64,000 bases of DNA from Gallionella sp. Lineage in GTDB: Bacteria > Pseudomonadota > Gammaproteobacteria > Burkholderiales > Gallionellaceae. Position 1 is the first letter of the stretch, and each line of letters opens with the position of its first letter. This document shows, piece by piece, positions 42,767-53,085 of the stretch. Below the pieces are notes generated by a model. That model was given only the letters and a program-made list of their open reading frames with translations. It had not been told where the DNA came from and made no database searches. The DNA lies in assembly GCA_028687335.1 (NCBI GenBank), contig JAQUAI010000009.1, positions 1-64,000 on the forward strand. Reading direction: 5' to 3'. The position numbers were made by a program, and so were the translations under genes.

Positions 42767-45121
42767 ATGAAATTTTCCGAATCTTGGTTGCGTACTTTTG
42801 TAAATCCGGCACTTGATAGCGACGGACTCGCCCATTTGTTAACGATGGCGGGTTTGGAGGTGGAAGAAAGAACGCCAGTTGCTGCCACCTTCGATCAGGT
42901 GGTGGTAGCGGAAGTGCTGAGCAAAGAAAAACATCCCGATGCCGACCGACTGAACGTGTTGAGTGTGAATGTCGGGCAAGCCGAGCCGTTGACCATTGTA
43001 TGTGGTGCGCAAAATGTTACGGTTGGCATGAAGGCTCCGTGCGCGCTGGTTGGTGCCAAATTACCTGGTATCGAAATCAAGCAGGCCAAGGTTCGCGGTA
43101 TTGCCTCATTCGGCATGATGTGCTCTGCCAAAGAATTGGGTTTGGCGGAAGAAAGTAGTGGCCTGATGGAATTGGCTGCGGATGCGGCTATTGGGCAAAG
43201 TATCCGAGCGCACCTTGATCTTGATGATCAACTGCTGACTTTGAAACTCACGCCAAACCGTACTGATTGTCTGTCCCTGCACGGCATCGCGCGCGACGTT
43301 GCTGCGCTGACCGGCGCGAGTCTGTCGGCTTTATCTGCGTCAAATATCGCGCAACGCTGTGCGGCCAAAGTCGAGGTAAGTGTTGCAGCATCAGCTGCGT
43401 GCCCGCGTTATACCGGCCGCGTTATTAGCGGCGTGAATGCCCAAGCGGCCACGCCAGTGTGGATGGTGCGCCGACTAGAGCGCAGCGGTTTGCGCAGCAT
43501 TAGCGCTATTGTTGATGTCACCAATTACGTGCTGCTCGAACTGGGGCAGCCTTTGCATGCGTTTGATTTGAAAAAACTTAATGGTGCGATTGAAGTTCGT
43601 TTTGCGCGTGCTGGAGAGCAGCTTAAGACACTGAATGAGCAGATGGTCGAGTTGCAAAGCGACATGCTGGTTATTGCCGATCAGCAAGGTCCTGTTGCTC
43701 TCGCCGGCGTGATGGGAGGGGCGGAAAGTGCCGTTGATGAGAAAACCAGCGATATTTTCCTCGAGAGTGCATTTTTCTCACCTAGCGTGATCGTCGGTAA
43801 ATCGCGTCGCTTGGGATTCGGCTCTGACTCCTCGTATCGTTTTGAGCGCGGTGTCGACTTCGCCGCAACTCAAATTGCGTTGGATAGAGCCACGCAATTG
43901 ATCTTGGATATTTGCGGCGGGGAAGCGGGTGCCGTTACCGAAGTCATCGGACAGCTACCTGCTCGCGCACCAGTCCAACTGCGCGTGGATCGCATCGAGC
44001 GTGTACTGGGTATTCGGCTTGCCGCAGTGGAAGTGGCGCAGATACTCACGCGTCTGGGGATGGTCTTGCAGCGGCAAGGCGATCAATTTGAAGTAACACC
44101 GCCCAGCTACCGTTTCGACATCGCGATTGAAGAAGACCTGATTGAGGAAATCGCCCGTGTTTATGGCTACGACCGTATTCCAGCCGCTACGTCGCAAGCG
44201 AATATGACTATGCTGCCGCAGGTCGAGGTGCTGCGACCATTGGCAAGATTACGTCGCGCACTAGTGACTCGTGATTATCAGGAAGCCATCACCTATGCTT
44301 TCGTCGAGGCAGACTGGGAGCGCGACCTGTGCGCCAATACCAATCCCGTCACCTTGCAGAATCCTATTGCCAGCCAGATGAGCGTGATGCGTAGCTGCTT
44401 GCTGGGTGGGTTATTGGCCGCTTTGCGTACCAATCTGGCGCGCAAACAACCACGCGTGCGACTGTTTGAAATCGGAGGCTGCTTTACTGCCGCAGGCGAC
44501 AGCTACGCGCAGCAAGAGCGAGTTGCTGTCGTAGCATACGGCAGCGCGCAAGCTGAACAGTGGGGAGTATCTGCCCGTGCGGTGGATTTTTACGATGTGA
44601 AAGGTGACATCGAAGCCTTATTTGCACCCCGCGTGCTTACCTTTGAAGCGGCGCAACATCCAGCTTCCCATCCGGGACGCTCGGCCAGAATACGGGTTGA
44701 TGGACAAGCCGTTGGTTGGATCGGTGAACTGCATCCGCAGTGGCAACATCAATATGACTTACCACTTGCGCCAGTTTGGTTCGAAGTCGATCAAGCGGCA
44801 CTGACACATAGCCCCTTACCCAACTTGGCGGAAATTTCGCGCCTGCCCGCAGTGCGCCGAGATATTGCAGTTGTCGTTGATGAGGCGCAAACAGTGCAAG
44901 TGCTGATCGAGACAATCAGACAAGCCCAAGCCCCCAACGTGGTTGATGCGACACTGTTTGACATCTATCGCGGCAAAGGCGTGGAGCAGGGGAGAAAAAG
45001 CCTTGCATTCCGTGTGTTGTTGCAAGATACTCAGAAAACACTTACAGACAAAGAGATCGATTCGAATATGCAGTTGGTGATGTCTGCCCTGCAAAAAATC
45101 GGCGCAACTTTACGCAGCTAA
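42767..45121 (+). CDS. pheT: Phenylalanyl-tRNA synthetase beta subunit
   Basis: 784 residues. MKFSESWLRTFVNP, the EMAP/tRNA-binding fold near residues 40-150 (TIVCGAQNV), B5 and editing domains, FERGVDF and a C-terminal ferredoxin-fold anticodon-binding domain. Full length. Confidence 0.96.
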   Translation: MKFSESWLRTFVNPALDSDGLAHLLTMAGLEVEERTPVAATFDQVVVAEVLSKEKHPDADRLNVLSVNVGQAEPLTIVCGAQNVTVGMKAPCALVGAKLPGIEIKQAKVRGIASFGMMCSAKELGLAEESSGLMELAADAAIGQSIRAHLDLDDQLLTLKLTPNRTDCLSLHGIARDVAALTGASLSALSASNIAQRCAAKVEVSVAASAACPRYTGRVISGVNAQAATPVWMVRRLERSGLRSISAIVDVTNYVLLELGQPLHAFDLKKLNGAIEVRFARAGEQLKTLNEQMVELQSDMLVIADQQGPVALAGVMGGAESAVDEKTSDIFLESAFFSPSVIVGKSRRLGFGSDSSYRFERGVDFAATQIALDRATQLILDICGGEAGAVTEVIGQLPARAPVQLRVDRIERVLGIRLAAVEVAQILTRLGMVLQRQGDQFEVTPPSYRFDIAIEEDLIEEIARVYGYDRIPAATSQANMTMLPQVEVLRPLARLRRALVTRDYQEAITYAFVEADWERDLCANTNPVTLQNPIASQMSVMRSCLLGGLLAALRTNLARKQPRVRLFEIGGCFTAAGDSYAQQERVAVVAYGSAQAEQWGVSARAVDFYDVKGDIEALFAPRVLTFEAAQHPASHPGRSARIRVDGQAVGWIGELHPQWQHQYDLPLAPVWFEVDQAALTHSPLPNLAEISRLPAVRRDIAVVVDEAQTVQVLIETIRQAQAPNVVDATLFDIYRGKGVEQGRKSLAFRVLLQDTQKTLTDKEIDSNMQLVMSALQKIGATLRS

Positions 45122-45130
45122 AGGGAAGAG

Positions 45131-45442
45131 ATGACAACAACACTGACCAAAGCCGATCTGGCTGACTTGCTATTTTCCAAGGTTGGGCTGAACAAACGCG
45201 AAGCCAAAGACATGGTGGAAAACTTTTTCGAAGAGATTCGTATTCAGCTTGAAAAAGGTGAAACCGTAAAACTCTCCGGCTTCGGCAACTTCCAGTTGCG
45301 CGACAAACCGCAACGTCCGGGACGCAATCCTAAAACCGGTGAAGAGATTCCTATTTCGGCGCGACGAGTGGTGACTTTTCACCCTAGCCAAAAGCTGAAG
45401 ACCATGGTGGAGAAGACCTATCATGGAACACCACATCTCTAA
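45131..45442 (+). CDS. ihfA: Integration host factor alpha subunit
   Basis: 103 residues. [20 protein letters not shown] and the beta-arm [20 protein letters not shown] are typical of IhfA. It bends DNA as a heterodimer with IhfB. Conserved position after pheT. Confidence 0.95.
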   Translation: MTTTLTKADLADLLFSKVGLNKREAKDMVENFFEEIRIQLEKGETVKLSGFGNFQLRDKPQRPGRNPKTGEEIPISARRVVTFHPSQKLKTMVEKTYHGTPHL

Positions 45443-45794
45443 TTCACAGCTCCCCCCGATTCCCGCCAAACGTTATTTCACCATCGGTGAAGTGAGCGAG
45501 TTGTGCGGGGTCAAGGCGCATGTCCTGCGTTATTGGGAGCAAGAATTCACTCAACTTAAGCCGATCAAACGCGGTGGTAACAGGCGCTATTATCAGCATC
45601 ATGAAGTGATGCTGATAAGGCAAATTCGCGAACTATTGTACGAGCAAGGCTTCACCATCAGCGGTGCGAGAAACAAACTAGAGCAGGGCACGGCGACCAG
45701 CAAAAACACGGCTGAACGAGCACCGGAAAATGCGGGAAATCTCAGTGCAATAAAAGTCGAAATTCGCGACATTATCGCGCTGTTACAACGATAA
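45423..45794 (+). CDS. MerR-family transcriptional regulator
   Basis: 123 residues. MerR winged helix: [25 protein letters not shown] and [20 protein letters not shown]. No effector-domain cysteines are seen, and the C-terminal dimerization part is short. It overlaps ihfA by 20 nt, the usual betaproteobacterial arrangement. Confidence 0.92.
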   Translation: MEHHISNSQLPPIPAKRYFTIGEVSELCGVKAHVLRYWEQEFTQLKPIKRGGNRRYYQHHEVMLIRQIRELLYEQGFTISGARNKLEQGTATSKNTAERAPENAGNLSAIKVEIRDIIALLQR

Positions 45795-45823
45795 AGCGCT
45801 TCATCAATCACCCCGCTCTATTG

Positions 45824-45829
45824 TATAAT
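45824..45829 (+). promoter_or_regulatory. -10 element of the tRNA-Pro gene
   Basis: A perfect TATAAT ends 10 nt before the mature tRNA. No good -35 is visible (TTCATC at about 45800 is weak). Confidence 0.6.
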
Positions 45830-45839
45830 CCGCGCCGTT

Positions 45840-45917
<78 letters not shown>

Positions 45918-45929
45918 GAAATAGCCAAT

Positions 45930-45958
45930 AAAAAAACCAGCTTAGTGCTGGTTTTTTT
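45930..45958 (+). terminator. Terminator after tRNA-Pro
   Basis: AAAAAACCAGC/GCTGGTTTTTT with loop TTAGT and a T7 run, 13 nt after the tRNA. Confidence 0.93.
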
Positions 45959-46036
45959 ACGTTTATAACTGAAGTGGGATGCGCGCTTTTCCATCACTTT
46001 ACTAACCCCATCTGGCGGTCCGCTGAAATATTTTGG

Positions 46037-48595
46037 TTAGCGACTGTCCGACAAGTCGTGCACTAAAATTTCGCGGGGTTCACTTTTATCCAACATGGTT
46101 CCGCTGATCCAGAACACGTCTTCGACACGGCTGCCCAGTGTGTTGATCTTAGCACGGTGCAAACGGATGTCATGTTTATCGAAGATCAGTGCAATGCGAG
46201 CCAGCAGACCTGGGCTGTCGCCAGTGATGAGGCTGAGTAAATGCGTATTTTGTTGCGCGGGTGTGATGCCAACTTCGGTGCGCATGGGGAAGTGTTTGAG
46301 CTGGCGGTTGACTCGACCACCGCTGAAGGGGCTGACTTTGGCGGCGGCGCTGATGCGTTGTGCCAACTCAAATTCGATGTAATGCATGATGTCGCGATAA
46401 GCGGTGTTGCCGGGCGAGGCTTCCATGATTTGAAAGCTGTTTAGGGCGTAGCCGTGTTGCGTGGTGTGAATTTTTGCTTCGACGATGGTGAAATTCATGC
46501 GCGCGAAAAAATCACAGATACGGGCGAATAGGGTGCGCTGGTCTTGGCAATACACTAGCACTTGCAGGCCTTCACCAACACGGCTGAGGCGAGCTTTGAC
46601 GATGGGTTCGCTTGTGTTCGGCTTAAAGGCGAGCTGGCGGGTATGCCAAGCTATTTCCTGCGCTTCATGATCGAGGAAGTAGCTATCTTCCAACTGTGCC
46701 CATAACATACGGTAAGCATCGGCGGGCAGGGCATATAGGTTGAGCGTGGTCGCGGCTTGTTCGCGCACTTCGCTGAGTAGGTCGATCGGTTTGCCGTGAC
46801 TCAAATATCGTTGCGTGTGCCGGAACAGGTCTTCCATGAGTTTGGCTTTCCATGCGTTCCATACTTTGGGGCTGGTGCCGCGCACATCGGCTACGGTGAG
46901 CAGGTAAAGCGCAACCAGATAGCGGTCGTTTTTGATTGTGGCGGCAAAATGCGCGATGACATCCGGGTCGGAAAGATCTTGTTTCTGAGCGGTGGCCGAT
47001 AGGGTCAGGTGATGCTCGACCAGCCATACGACGAGGTCGCTGTCGTCGCTGCCCATGCCGTGTTGTTTGCAGAAAGCGCGTGCATCTTTCATACCCAGTT
47101 GCGAATGATCGCCGCCGCGTCCTTTGGCGATGTCGTGGAATAGTCCCGCGACATACAGCACTTCAGGGCGAGCAAATTCGGCGATGAGTTTGCTGCACAG
47201 CGGTACTTCGTGGGCGTGACGCGCTAGTGTGAAACGGCGCAGATTGCGCACTACCATGAGGATGTGTTCGTCTACGGTATAAACGTGGAACAGGTCGTGC
47301 TGCATTTGTCCCGAGATGCGTCCGAAGGCGGGTAGATAGCGACCAAGAATGCCGTATTGATTCATGCGACGCAGGGCATGGGTGAGTCCCTGCGGCTGGC
47401 GCACGATGTCCATGAATAATTCTCGATTGTGTGGGTCGCGCCGGAATGCGCTATCGATTCGCTGTCTTGCACGCCACAGTGCGCGCAAGGTACGCGCGCT
47501 CAGATCACTGAGTTCCTGATGCTGTTCCAGCAGTAAAAATAACTCGAAGATGGTCGATGGTGTGTGTTCGAACAGTTGTTCATCGCGAATGTCGAGCAGA
47601 TCGCCGATAACGCGGAAGCGTTCGTTCAGCGCGTGTTGTGGTGGCGTATCGCGGAATAGGTGGTCGCGTAGGTTTTGCAAAACGATGGTGTTGAACTGAC
47701 GCACGAAGATGCGCGTGCGGTAATAGCGCTGCATAAGGTGTTCGCTGGCGCGGCGGTTAGCCGAGGCTTCGATGCCTAGTTGTTCCGCCATCGGTGTTTG
47801 AAAATCAAACAGCAGTCGGTCTTCGCGCCGTTTGGCCAGATAGTGCAGGCGGATACGCAGGGTTTGCAGCAGGGCATCGTGATGCGCGATCAAACGGGCT
47901 TCCGCCGCAGTGATAAGTCCTGCCTGAGCGAGATCGCTCCAGCGGGTGGCTAGCCCAGCAGCACGGCCTATCCAAGTGACAATTTGCAAATCGCGCAAGC
48001 CTCCGGGGCTTTCTTTCAGATTCGGTTCAAGGTTGTAGTCCGACTCGGCAAATCGTGCGTGGCGTTGCTGTTGCTCGGCCAGCTTGGCCTGAAAAAATGC
48101 GCGTGGATCGAGTGCTTGTTTTACCGCGTCGCGTAGTTCCTCGAACAGCGTGTTCGCGCCGCACAATAAGCGTGCTTCGATCAGATTAGTCTGTACGGTA
48201 ATGTCGCTGGCTTCACTTAGACACTGCGTGACGGTGCGCACGCTGTGCCCAACCTCCATGCCAATATCCCAGAGCAGGCCAAGCAATTCGCGCAGCTTTT
48301 GCTCCAGCGTCTCGTCGGGGTCGCCACTGAGCAGAATTAGCAGGTCAATGTCCGACTTAGGATACAGCTCTCCGCGCCCATAGCCGCCCACGGCGACTAG
48401 TGCTGTGTCAGCGGGCATGCTTAAGCGCTGCCAGATGTGGCGTAGATAACGGTCGATTAGTTTGCTGTGCGAGCGCAGCAAAGCCGCTGCATTACCTTTT
48501 TTCAGGTAGCTTGCTTCAAGTCCGGCGCGGTCACGCCGTAGCGATTCGCGCAAGTCTTCGGTACGCTCAGGGAGCGGGTGGGGGCGGGCAGCCAT
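46037..48595 (-). CDS. glnD: Bifunctional PII uridylyltransferase/uridylyl-removing enzyme
   Basis: 852 residues. Nucleotidyltransferase motif GGYGRGELYPKSDIDLLIL (about 68-86), an HD hydrolase domain (VAGLFHDIAKGRGGDHS, about 490), and two C-terminal ACT domains that sense glutamine. It uridylylates PII proteins when nitrogen is scarce. Its start lies inside map (29-nt overlap). Confidence 0.95.
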   Translation of the reverse strand: MAARPHPLPERTEDLRESLRRDRAGLEASYLKKGNAAALLRSHSKLIDRYLRHIWQRLSMPADTALVAVGGYGRGELYPKSDIDLLILLSGDPDETLEQKLRELLGLLWDIGMEVGHSVRTVTQCLSEASDITVQTNLIEARLLCGANTLFEELRDAVKQALDPRAFFQAKLAEQQQRHARFAESDYNLEPNLKESPGGLRDLQIVTWIGRAAGLATRWSDLAQAGLITAAEARLIAHHDALLQTLRIRLHYLAKRREDRLLFDFQTPMAEQLGIEASANRRASEHLMQRYYRTRIFVRQFNTIVLQNLRDHLFRDTPPQHALNERFRVIGDLLDIRDEQLFEHTPSTIFELFLLLEQHQELSDLSARTLRALWRARQRIDSAFRRDPHNRELFMDIVRQPQGLTHALRRMNQYGILGRYLPAFGRISGQMQHDLFHVYTVDEHILMVVRNLRRFTLARHAHEVPLCSKLIAEFARPEVLYVAGLFHDIAKGRGGDHSQLGMKDARAFCKQHGMGSDDSDLVVWLVEHHLTLSATAQKQDLSDPDVIAHFAATIKNDRYLVALYLLTVADVRGTSPKVWNAWKAKLMEDLFRHTQRYLSHGKPIDLLSEVREQAATTLNLYALPADAYRMLWAQLEDSYFLDHEAQEIAWHTRQLAFKPNTSEPIVKARLSRVGEGLQVLVYCQDQRTLFARICDFFARMNFTIVEAKIHTTQHGYALNSFQIMEASPGNTAYRDIMHYIEFELAQRISAAAKVSPFSGGRVNRQLKHFPMRTEVGITPAQQNTHLLSLITGDSPGLLARIALIFDKHDIRLHRAKINTLGSRVEDVFWISGTMLDKSEPREILVHDLSDSR

Positions 48596-49361
48596 CGGAG
48601 ACGGTCAGGACTTCAAATCCGGTTTCGGTGACGAGGATGGTGTGTTCGTATTGCGCCGAAAGGCTGTGGTCTTTGGTTACCACGGTCCAGCCGTCGCCCA
48701 GTTGTTTGATCTCTTTCTTGCCAGCGTTAATCATCGGCTCGATAGTGAAAGTCATCCCGGCTTCGAGGCGGATGCCGGTTTTAGGGCGGCCATAGTGCAG
48801 TACTTGCGGCTCTTCGTGGAACTGGGCACCAATGCCGTGGCCGCAAAATTCGCGCACCACGCTATAACCCAACGGCTCGACAAAGCTTTGAATAGCATGG
48901 CCGACATCGCCCAGATAGGCACCGGGTTTAACGACGCGAATGCCGCGCCACAGCGATTGCCAAGTGATTTCACACAGGCGGCGCGCCTGAATGGAGGGTT
49001 CGCCGACGTAGAACATACGGCTGCTATCGCCGTGGTAGCCGTCTTTGATGACCGTAATGTCGAGGTTGACGATGTCGCCGTTTTTCAGCGCCTTATCACC
49101 GGGTACGCCGTGGCAAACCTGATGATTGATCGAGGTGCAGATCGACTTCGGATAAGGGGTATGACCGCCCGGTGCGTAGTTGAGCGGTGCGGGAATTCCC
49201 TGCTGCACATTCACGATCAAATCGTGGCACAGCTTATCCAGCTCGTTGGTGGTGATGCCCGCTTTGACAAACGGCACGATGTAATCGAGTACCTCGCTGG
49301 TCAAACGACCGGCAACTCGCATCTTCTCTATTTCTTGCTGACTTTTGATGGAAACTGACAT
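48567..49361 (-). CDS. map: Methionine aminopeptidase type I
   Basis: 264 residues. Metal ligands lie in NLDITVIKDGYHGDSSRMF, CGHGIGAQFHEEP, FTIEPMIN and YEHTILVTETG. It removes N-terminal Met. The start at 49361 gives the usual MSVSIKSQQEIEKMR. It is coupled to glnD. Confidence 0.96.
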   Translation of the reverse strand: MSVSIKSQQEIEKMRVAGRLTSEVLDYIVPFVKAGITTNELDKLCHDLIVNVQQGIPAPLNYAPGGHTPYPKSICTSINHQVCHGVPGDKALKNGDIVNLDITVIKDGYHGDSSRMFYVGEPSIQARRLCEITWQSLWRGIRVVKPGAYLGDVGHAIQSFVEPLGYSVVREFCGHGIGAQFHEEPQVLHYGRPKTGIRLEAGMTFTIEPMINAGKKEIKQLGDGWTVVTKDHSLSAQYEHTILVTETGFEVLTVSDGCPPPPAP

Positions 49362-49537
49362 GGTGGAGTGATGACTTAATGACAGGCCGAGAATATCATG
49401 CGCCTCCGATCAGCGACAAATAAAGGCGTGGCTGTGTACGGGCTTTACCAAGGAACCAATTCGACAATTAACGCTCGAACTCGCCGCGTTGCCTTTGGCA
49501 GCCGGTTTGGTTTAATCAATTTTAACTGGAGAAAAAT

Positions 49538-49897
49538 ATGAAGAAGTCTTTGCTCATTGCATTGTTGGCAACGGTTAGTGTGAATGCTTATGCCGTAGAT
49601 AGCGGTGCTGTTGTGGGTGCCGCTGCGGGAGCCGCAGTTGGTGCGGCGGTTGGGCACAACGTCAATGGTCAAAATGGTGCCATCATTGGAGCCGCAGTGG
49701 GCGGAGCAACTGGCGCTGCTGTCGGTAGTCGTCCGGTTCAGGCTGTACAAGCACCTGTGCCGGTTGCCAAGACAGCTTACCAACACAAGCCAAAAGCTGA
49801 TCGTCACGACGAAGATGAGGACGACCATCATCATGATAAAAAGCATGACAAGCACAGCGAAAAACACGATAAGCATGAGCACAAACATCACGATTAA
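49538..49897 (+). CDS. Secreted glycine-zipper protein with His/Asp-rich tail
   Basis: 119 residues. Sec signal (about 1-19, ending AYA), then a glycine-zipper domain (GAVVGAAAGAAVGAAVGH, then GAIIGAAVGGATGAAVGS), an Ala/Pro/Val linker, and a tail of about 35 residues dominated by His, Asp and Lys (DRHDEDEDDHHHDKKHDKHS). The tail is suited to binding divalent metals such as Ni, Zn or Cu, as inference. GGAG precedes the ATG. Monocistronic, with a terminator after it. Confidence 0.75.
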   Translation: MKKSLLIALLATVSVNAYAVDSGAVVGAAAGAAVGAAVGHNVNGQNGAIIGAAVGGATGAAVGSRPVQAVQAPVPVAKTAYQHKPKADRHDEDEDDHHHDKKHDKHSEKHDKHEHKHHD

Positions 49898-49909
49898 GCG
49901 GGATGTTTA

Positions 49910-49928
49910 AACCCGAATATTTCGGGTT
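49910..49928 (+). other. Hairpin after the glycine-zipper gene
   Basis: AACCCGAA/TTCGGGTT with TAT loop, without a following T run. It may stabilise the mRNA end upstream of the stronger terminator. Confidence 0.4.
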
Positions 49929-49946
49929 CAACCGTAAAGTGTCATA

Positions 49947-49981
49947 CAGCAAGGGCGAGGTAACTCGCCCTTGCTGTTTTT
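49947..49981 (+). terminator. Strong terminator for the glycine-zipper gene
   Basis: A 13-bp stem CAGCAAGGGCGAG/CTCGCCCTTGCTG with loop GTAA and T5, touching the stop codon of the convergent macB permease. Confidence 0.92.
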
Positions 49982-51200
49982 ACTGATAGCGCAAGGCTTC
50001 GATAGGGTCGAGTTGGGCGGCTTTGCGTGCTGGGTAGTAGCCGAAGAAAATACCCACAGTAGCCGCCACGCCGAAAGCGACAATGACAGAGCTGAGCGCG
50101 ATGATGACTTTTGTACCGGTTAGCAACTCCACCAGTAAAGCACCGCCGATGCCGAGCAGTAAACCGATGAAGCAACCGATGACCGAGATGATGATGGCTT
50201 CCAGCAGGAATTGCAGCAGGATGTCGCGTTGGCGCGCGCCGATTGCCATGCGAATGCCGATTTCGCGGGTGCGCTCGGTGACCGAGACCAGCATGATGTT
50301 CATGATGCCGATGCCGCCCACTAGGAGTGACACCGAGGCGATTGCGCCAAGCAATAGCGACATGACGCGGGTAGCTTCGGCGGCAGAGTCGGCTACCGCC
50401 GTGAGATTACGCAGCGAAAAATCATCATCCAAACCTTCGCGGATACGGTGCCGCTGGCGCAACAGTTCCGTCATTGATTTTTCCACGCTGGGCATAATTT
50501 CTTGTGTGGTGGTCTGCACCATGACCATACGCACCGAGCCAGGGAACTGGCTGCCGAACACCTGACGCTGGGCAGTGGTGAGCGGGATGATGATGGTATC
50601 GTCTTGGTCGCGTCCATCCATACCTTGTCCTTTGGTACTTAACAATCCGAGAATGACGAAAGGACTTTGCCGAATGCGGATGGTTTGTCCGACGGGGTCG
50701 GCATCACCGAATAGATTTTGTGCGGCTGTTTTACCGATGAGTGCGACGCGGGTGGCAGAACGCACGTCGGAGTCAGTAAACGTGTTACCGGAAGCTACAG
50801 GCCATGAGCGTGCATCCAGATAACCGGGGGTGGTGCCAATGATCGAGGTATTCCAATTATTTGGCCCATAGACGATTTGCGCGCTGCCGGGATGGATAGG
50901 GGCAATGGCTTGTACGCCGGGGAGCTCCGCGATTGCCTCGGCATCGGCGACATTCAGCGTGTAACTGCCGCCGCTGCCAGAACGCACACCGCCAGTTGAA
51001 CTACTACCGGAAAGCAAAACGAAGAGATTGCTGCCCATCGCGCTGATGGTTTGCTTGATTGAGTATTGCGCGCCTTGTCCGACCGACATCATCAGTACTA
51101 CCGCACCCACGCCGATCACCATTCCCAGCATGGTCAAAAAAGTGCGCATGCGATTGGCACCCATGGCGCGCCAAGCCTCTCCCAGCATGGCGAGCTTCAT
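49980..51200 (-). CDS. MacB-type ABC transporter permease
   Basis: 406 residues. A first span near 20-40 is followed by a large periplasmic domain and a FtsX-like C-terminal block of three spans (VTERTREIGIRMAIGARQRDIL). Corresponds to the permease half of E. coli MacB, here a separate gene. ATG 51200 overlaps the ATPase stop by 4 nt. Part of tolC-macA-macB. Confidence 0.9.
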   Translation of the reverse strand: MKLAMLGEAWRAMGANRMRTFLTMLGMVIGVGAVVLMMSVGQGAQYSIKQTISAMGSNLFVLLSGSSSTGGVRSGSGGSYTLNVADAEAIAELPGVQAIAPIHPGSAQIVYGPNNWNTSIIGTTPGYLDARSWPVASGNTFTDSDVRSATRVALIGKTAAQNLFGDADPVGQTIRIRQSPFVILGLLSTKGQGMDGRDQDDTIIIPLTTAQRQVFGSQFPGSVRMVMVQTTTQEIMPSVEKSMTELLRQRHRIREGLDDDFSLRNLTAVADSAAEATRVMSLLLGAIASVSLLVGGIGIMNIMLVSVTERTREIGIRMAIGARQRDILLQFLLEAIIISVIGCFIGLLLGIGGALLVELLTGTKVIIALSSVIVAFGVAATVGIFFGYYPARKAAQLDPIEALRYQ

Positions 51201-51904
51201 AGCGATGCCTCCGTGTGTAGCGTGGCGTGGTCGTTGACAATGCGCCCGTCGAGAAAATGCACTTGCCGTTGGGCATGTTGCGCCACATCAAGTTCGTGCG
51301 TGACCAGCACGATAGTGATGCCTTCGCGGTTGAGCGATTCGAACAGTGCCATGATTTCGGTGCTGGTGTGACTATCGAGGTTGCCGGTCGGCTCGTCGGC
51401 AAGAATCAGGCTGGGACGGTTGATTAGCGCGCGGGCAATGGCGACACGCTGCTGCTGCCCGCCGGAGATTTTATTGGGCATGGAGTCGAAGTATTTTTCC
51501 AGCCCCACTTTAACCAGCAGTTCGCGTGCGCGCTGATGACGTTCGGCCCGCTCCACGCCGCAGTAGATCAGGGGCAGGGCGACGTTGTCTTGCAGCGACA
51601 TGCGCGGCAGTAGATTGAATCCCTGAAAGACGAAACCGATGGTGCGATTGCGCAACAAGGCCAGTGCATCTTTGTCCAGCGTGGCCACATCATGTCCGTC
51701 CAGCCGATAACTGCCCGCGCTGGGGTGATCAAGGCAGCCGAGGATATTCATGAAGGTTGATTTTCCCGAACCGGATGGCCCCATGACGGCGACAAATTCA
51801 CCGCGCGTGATGTGCAGTGAAACCTCTTTGAGTACGGGAAAAAGTCCCGCCGAGGTTTCGTAAGACTTGTGCAGTCCCTCAATATGGATGACGCTGTCGT
51901 TCAT
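51197..51904 (-). CDS. MacB-type ABC transporter ATPase
   Basis: 235 residues. Walker [10 protein letters not shown], signature LSGGQ-type [15 protein letters not shown], Walker [13 protein letters not shown]. Closest to LolD/MacB ATPases. Coupled to macA (TGATG) and to the permease (ATGA). Confidence 0.93.
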   Translation of the reverse strand: MNDSVIHIEGLHKSYETSAGLFPVLKEVSLHITRGEFVAVMGPSGSGKSTFMNILGCLDHPSAGSYRLDGHDVATLDKDALALLRNRTIGFVFQGFNLLPRMSLQDNVALPLIYCGVERAERHQRARELLVKVGLEKYFDSMPNKISGGQQQRVAIARALINRPSLILADEPTGNLDSHTSTEIMALFESLNREGITIVLVTHELDVAQHAQRQVHFLDGRIVNDHATLHTEASL

Positions 51905-53085
51905 CAGAACATTCTCATCGGTGGCTTGGCAGCAGCAGTGGGTTTGTTACCGGCCAGAGTGTCGCCAATAATGATCTGATCGCCCGCTTTCAATTCGCCA
52001 CCGACGATTTCAGTATTGCGGCCATCGGTGATGCCAAGGCTGACGCTTATTGCTACCGGCTCGCCGTTCTCCAGCACATAAACCTTACCGGAGAAACCAT
52101 CGCGTTTAGTTTTATCGCCATTCTTCTTACCCATGCCGTTGGAGGCTGATGTGAGGGCGCTCGCGGGTTTGAAACGCAGTGCTGCATTGGGAACCAGTAG
52201 CGCATCTTTGCGTTCGTTCACCGCGATATTCACGTAGGCGGTCATGCCCGGCATCAGAATTTGCTCCGGGTTATCGACATTGATGACCACGTCGTAGGTC
52301 ACGACATTCTGCTGAGTGGTCGGGTTAAGGCGGACTTGGCGCACCTCGCCCTGAAAGTTGCGGTTCGGAAAAGCATCTACGGTGAATTTCACTACTTGAT
52401 TGACTTTGATGCTACCGATGTCAGCTTCGGCAAAATTGGCGTGAATCTGCATCTGTGCCAAATCTTGCGCGATTTTGAACAGGGTAGGGGTCTGTAAACT
52501 GGCCGCGACGGTTTGCCCGACATCGACCGCGCGGTCGACCACCACACCAGAAACCGGCGAACGGATCACCGTATAAGCCACATTGGCGGTATCTTTTTCC
52601 ACTACGGCGCGGGTTGCCAGCACCTGTGCTTCGGCGGCTTTTTTGGCTTGCACCGCCGTATCCAACTCTTGGCGCGAGACGTATTCCTGCCCGAATAAAT
52701 TACGCATTCTGGCCTCGTTGGCCGTGGCTAAATCGAGCGAGGCCATGGCACTTTGCGCATTTGCCCGGCTTTGTTTTTGTTGTGCTGCCAGCAGCGAATC
52801 GTCCAACTCCAGCAAGATTTGCCCCTTTTCAACCTTATCGTTGAAATCGACATAAAGCTTCTTCACGATGCCGGAAACCTGAGTGCCAACGCTGATGAGC
52901 GAGACTGGGTTGATCGTGCCATTGGCTGAAACCAGCTGCGTAATCTCACCTTTGCCCACGCTTTCCAAGCGATATTGTTGCTGCGGGTCGGTCATGCCGA
53001 CTTGGCGATAAGTGACGATACCGGCGGCGATCAGCAGCAGTGTGAGCAGAAATAATGCAATGGGTGCGCGTAACAAACTTCTCAT
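51904..53085 (-). CDS. macA: MacA-type periplasmic adaptor
   Basis: 393 residues. N-terminal membrane anchor (about 7-25), barrel-sandwich and coiled-coil hairpin (KKLYVDFNDKVEKGQILLELD; RVAL-type helices), and a beta-barrel/membrane-proximal end. Links MacB with a TolC-like channel for export of macrolides, peptides or other substrates; substrate unknown here. Overlaps tolC by 4 nt. Confidence 0.92.
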   Translation of the reverse strand: MRSLLRAPIALFLLTLLLIAAGIVTYRQVGMTDPQQQYRLESVGKGEITQLVSANGTINPVSLISVGTQVSGIVKKLYVDFNDKVEKGQILLELDDSLLAAQQKQSRANAQSAMASLDLATANEARMRNLFGQEYVSRQELDTAVQAKKAAEAQVLATRAVVEKDTANVAYTVIRSPVSGVVVDRAVDVGQTVAASLQTPTLFKIAQDLAQMQIHANFAEADIGSIKVNQVVKFTVDAFPNRNFQGEVRQVRLNPTTQQNVVTYDVVINVDNPEQILMPGMTAYVNIAVNERKDALLVPNAALRFKPASALTSASNGMGKKNGDKTKRDGFSGKVYVLENGEPVAISVSLGITDGRNTEIVGGELKAGDQIIIGDTLAGNKPTAAAKPPMRMF

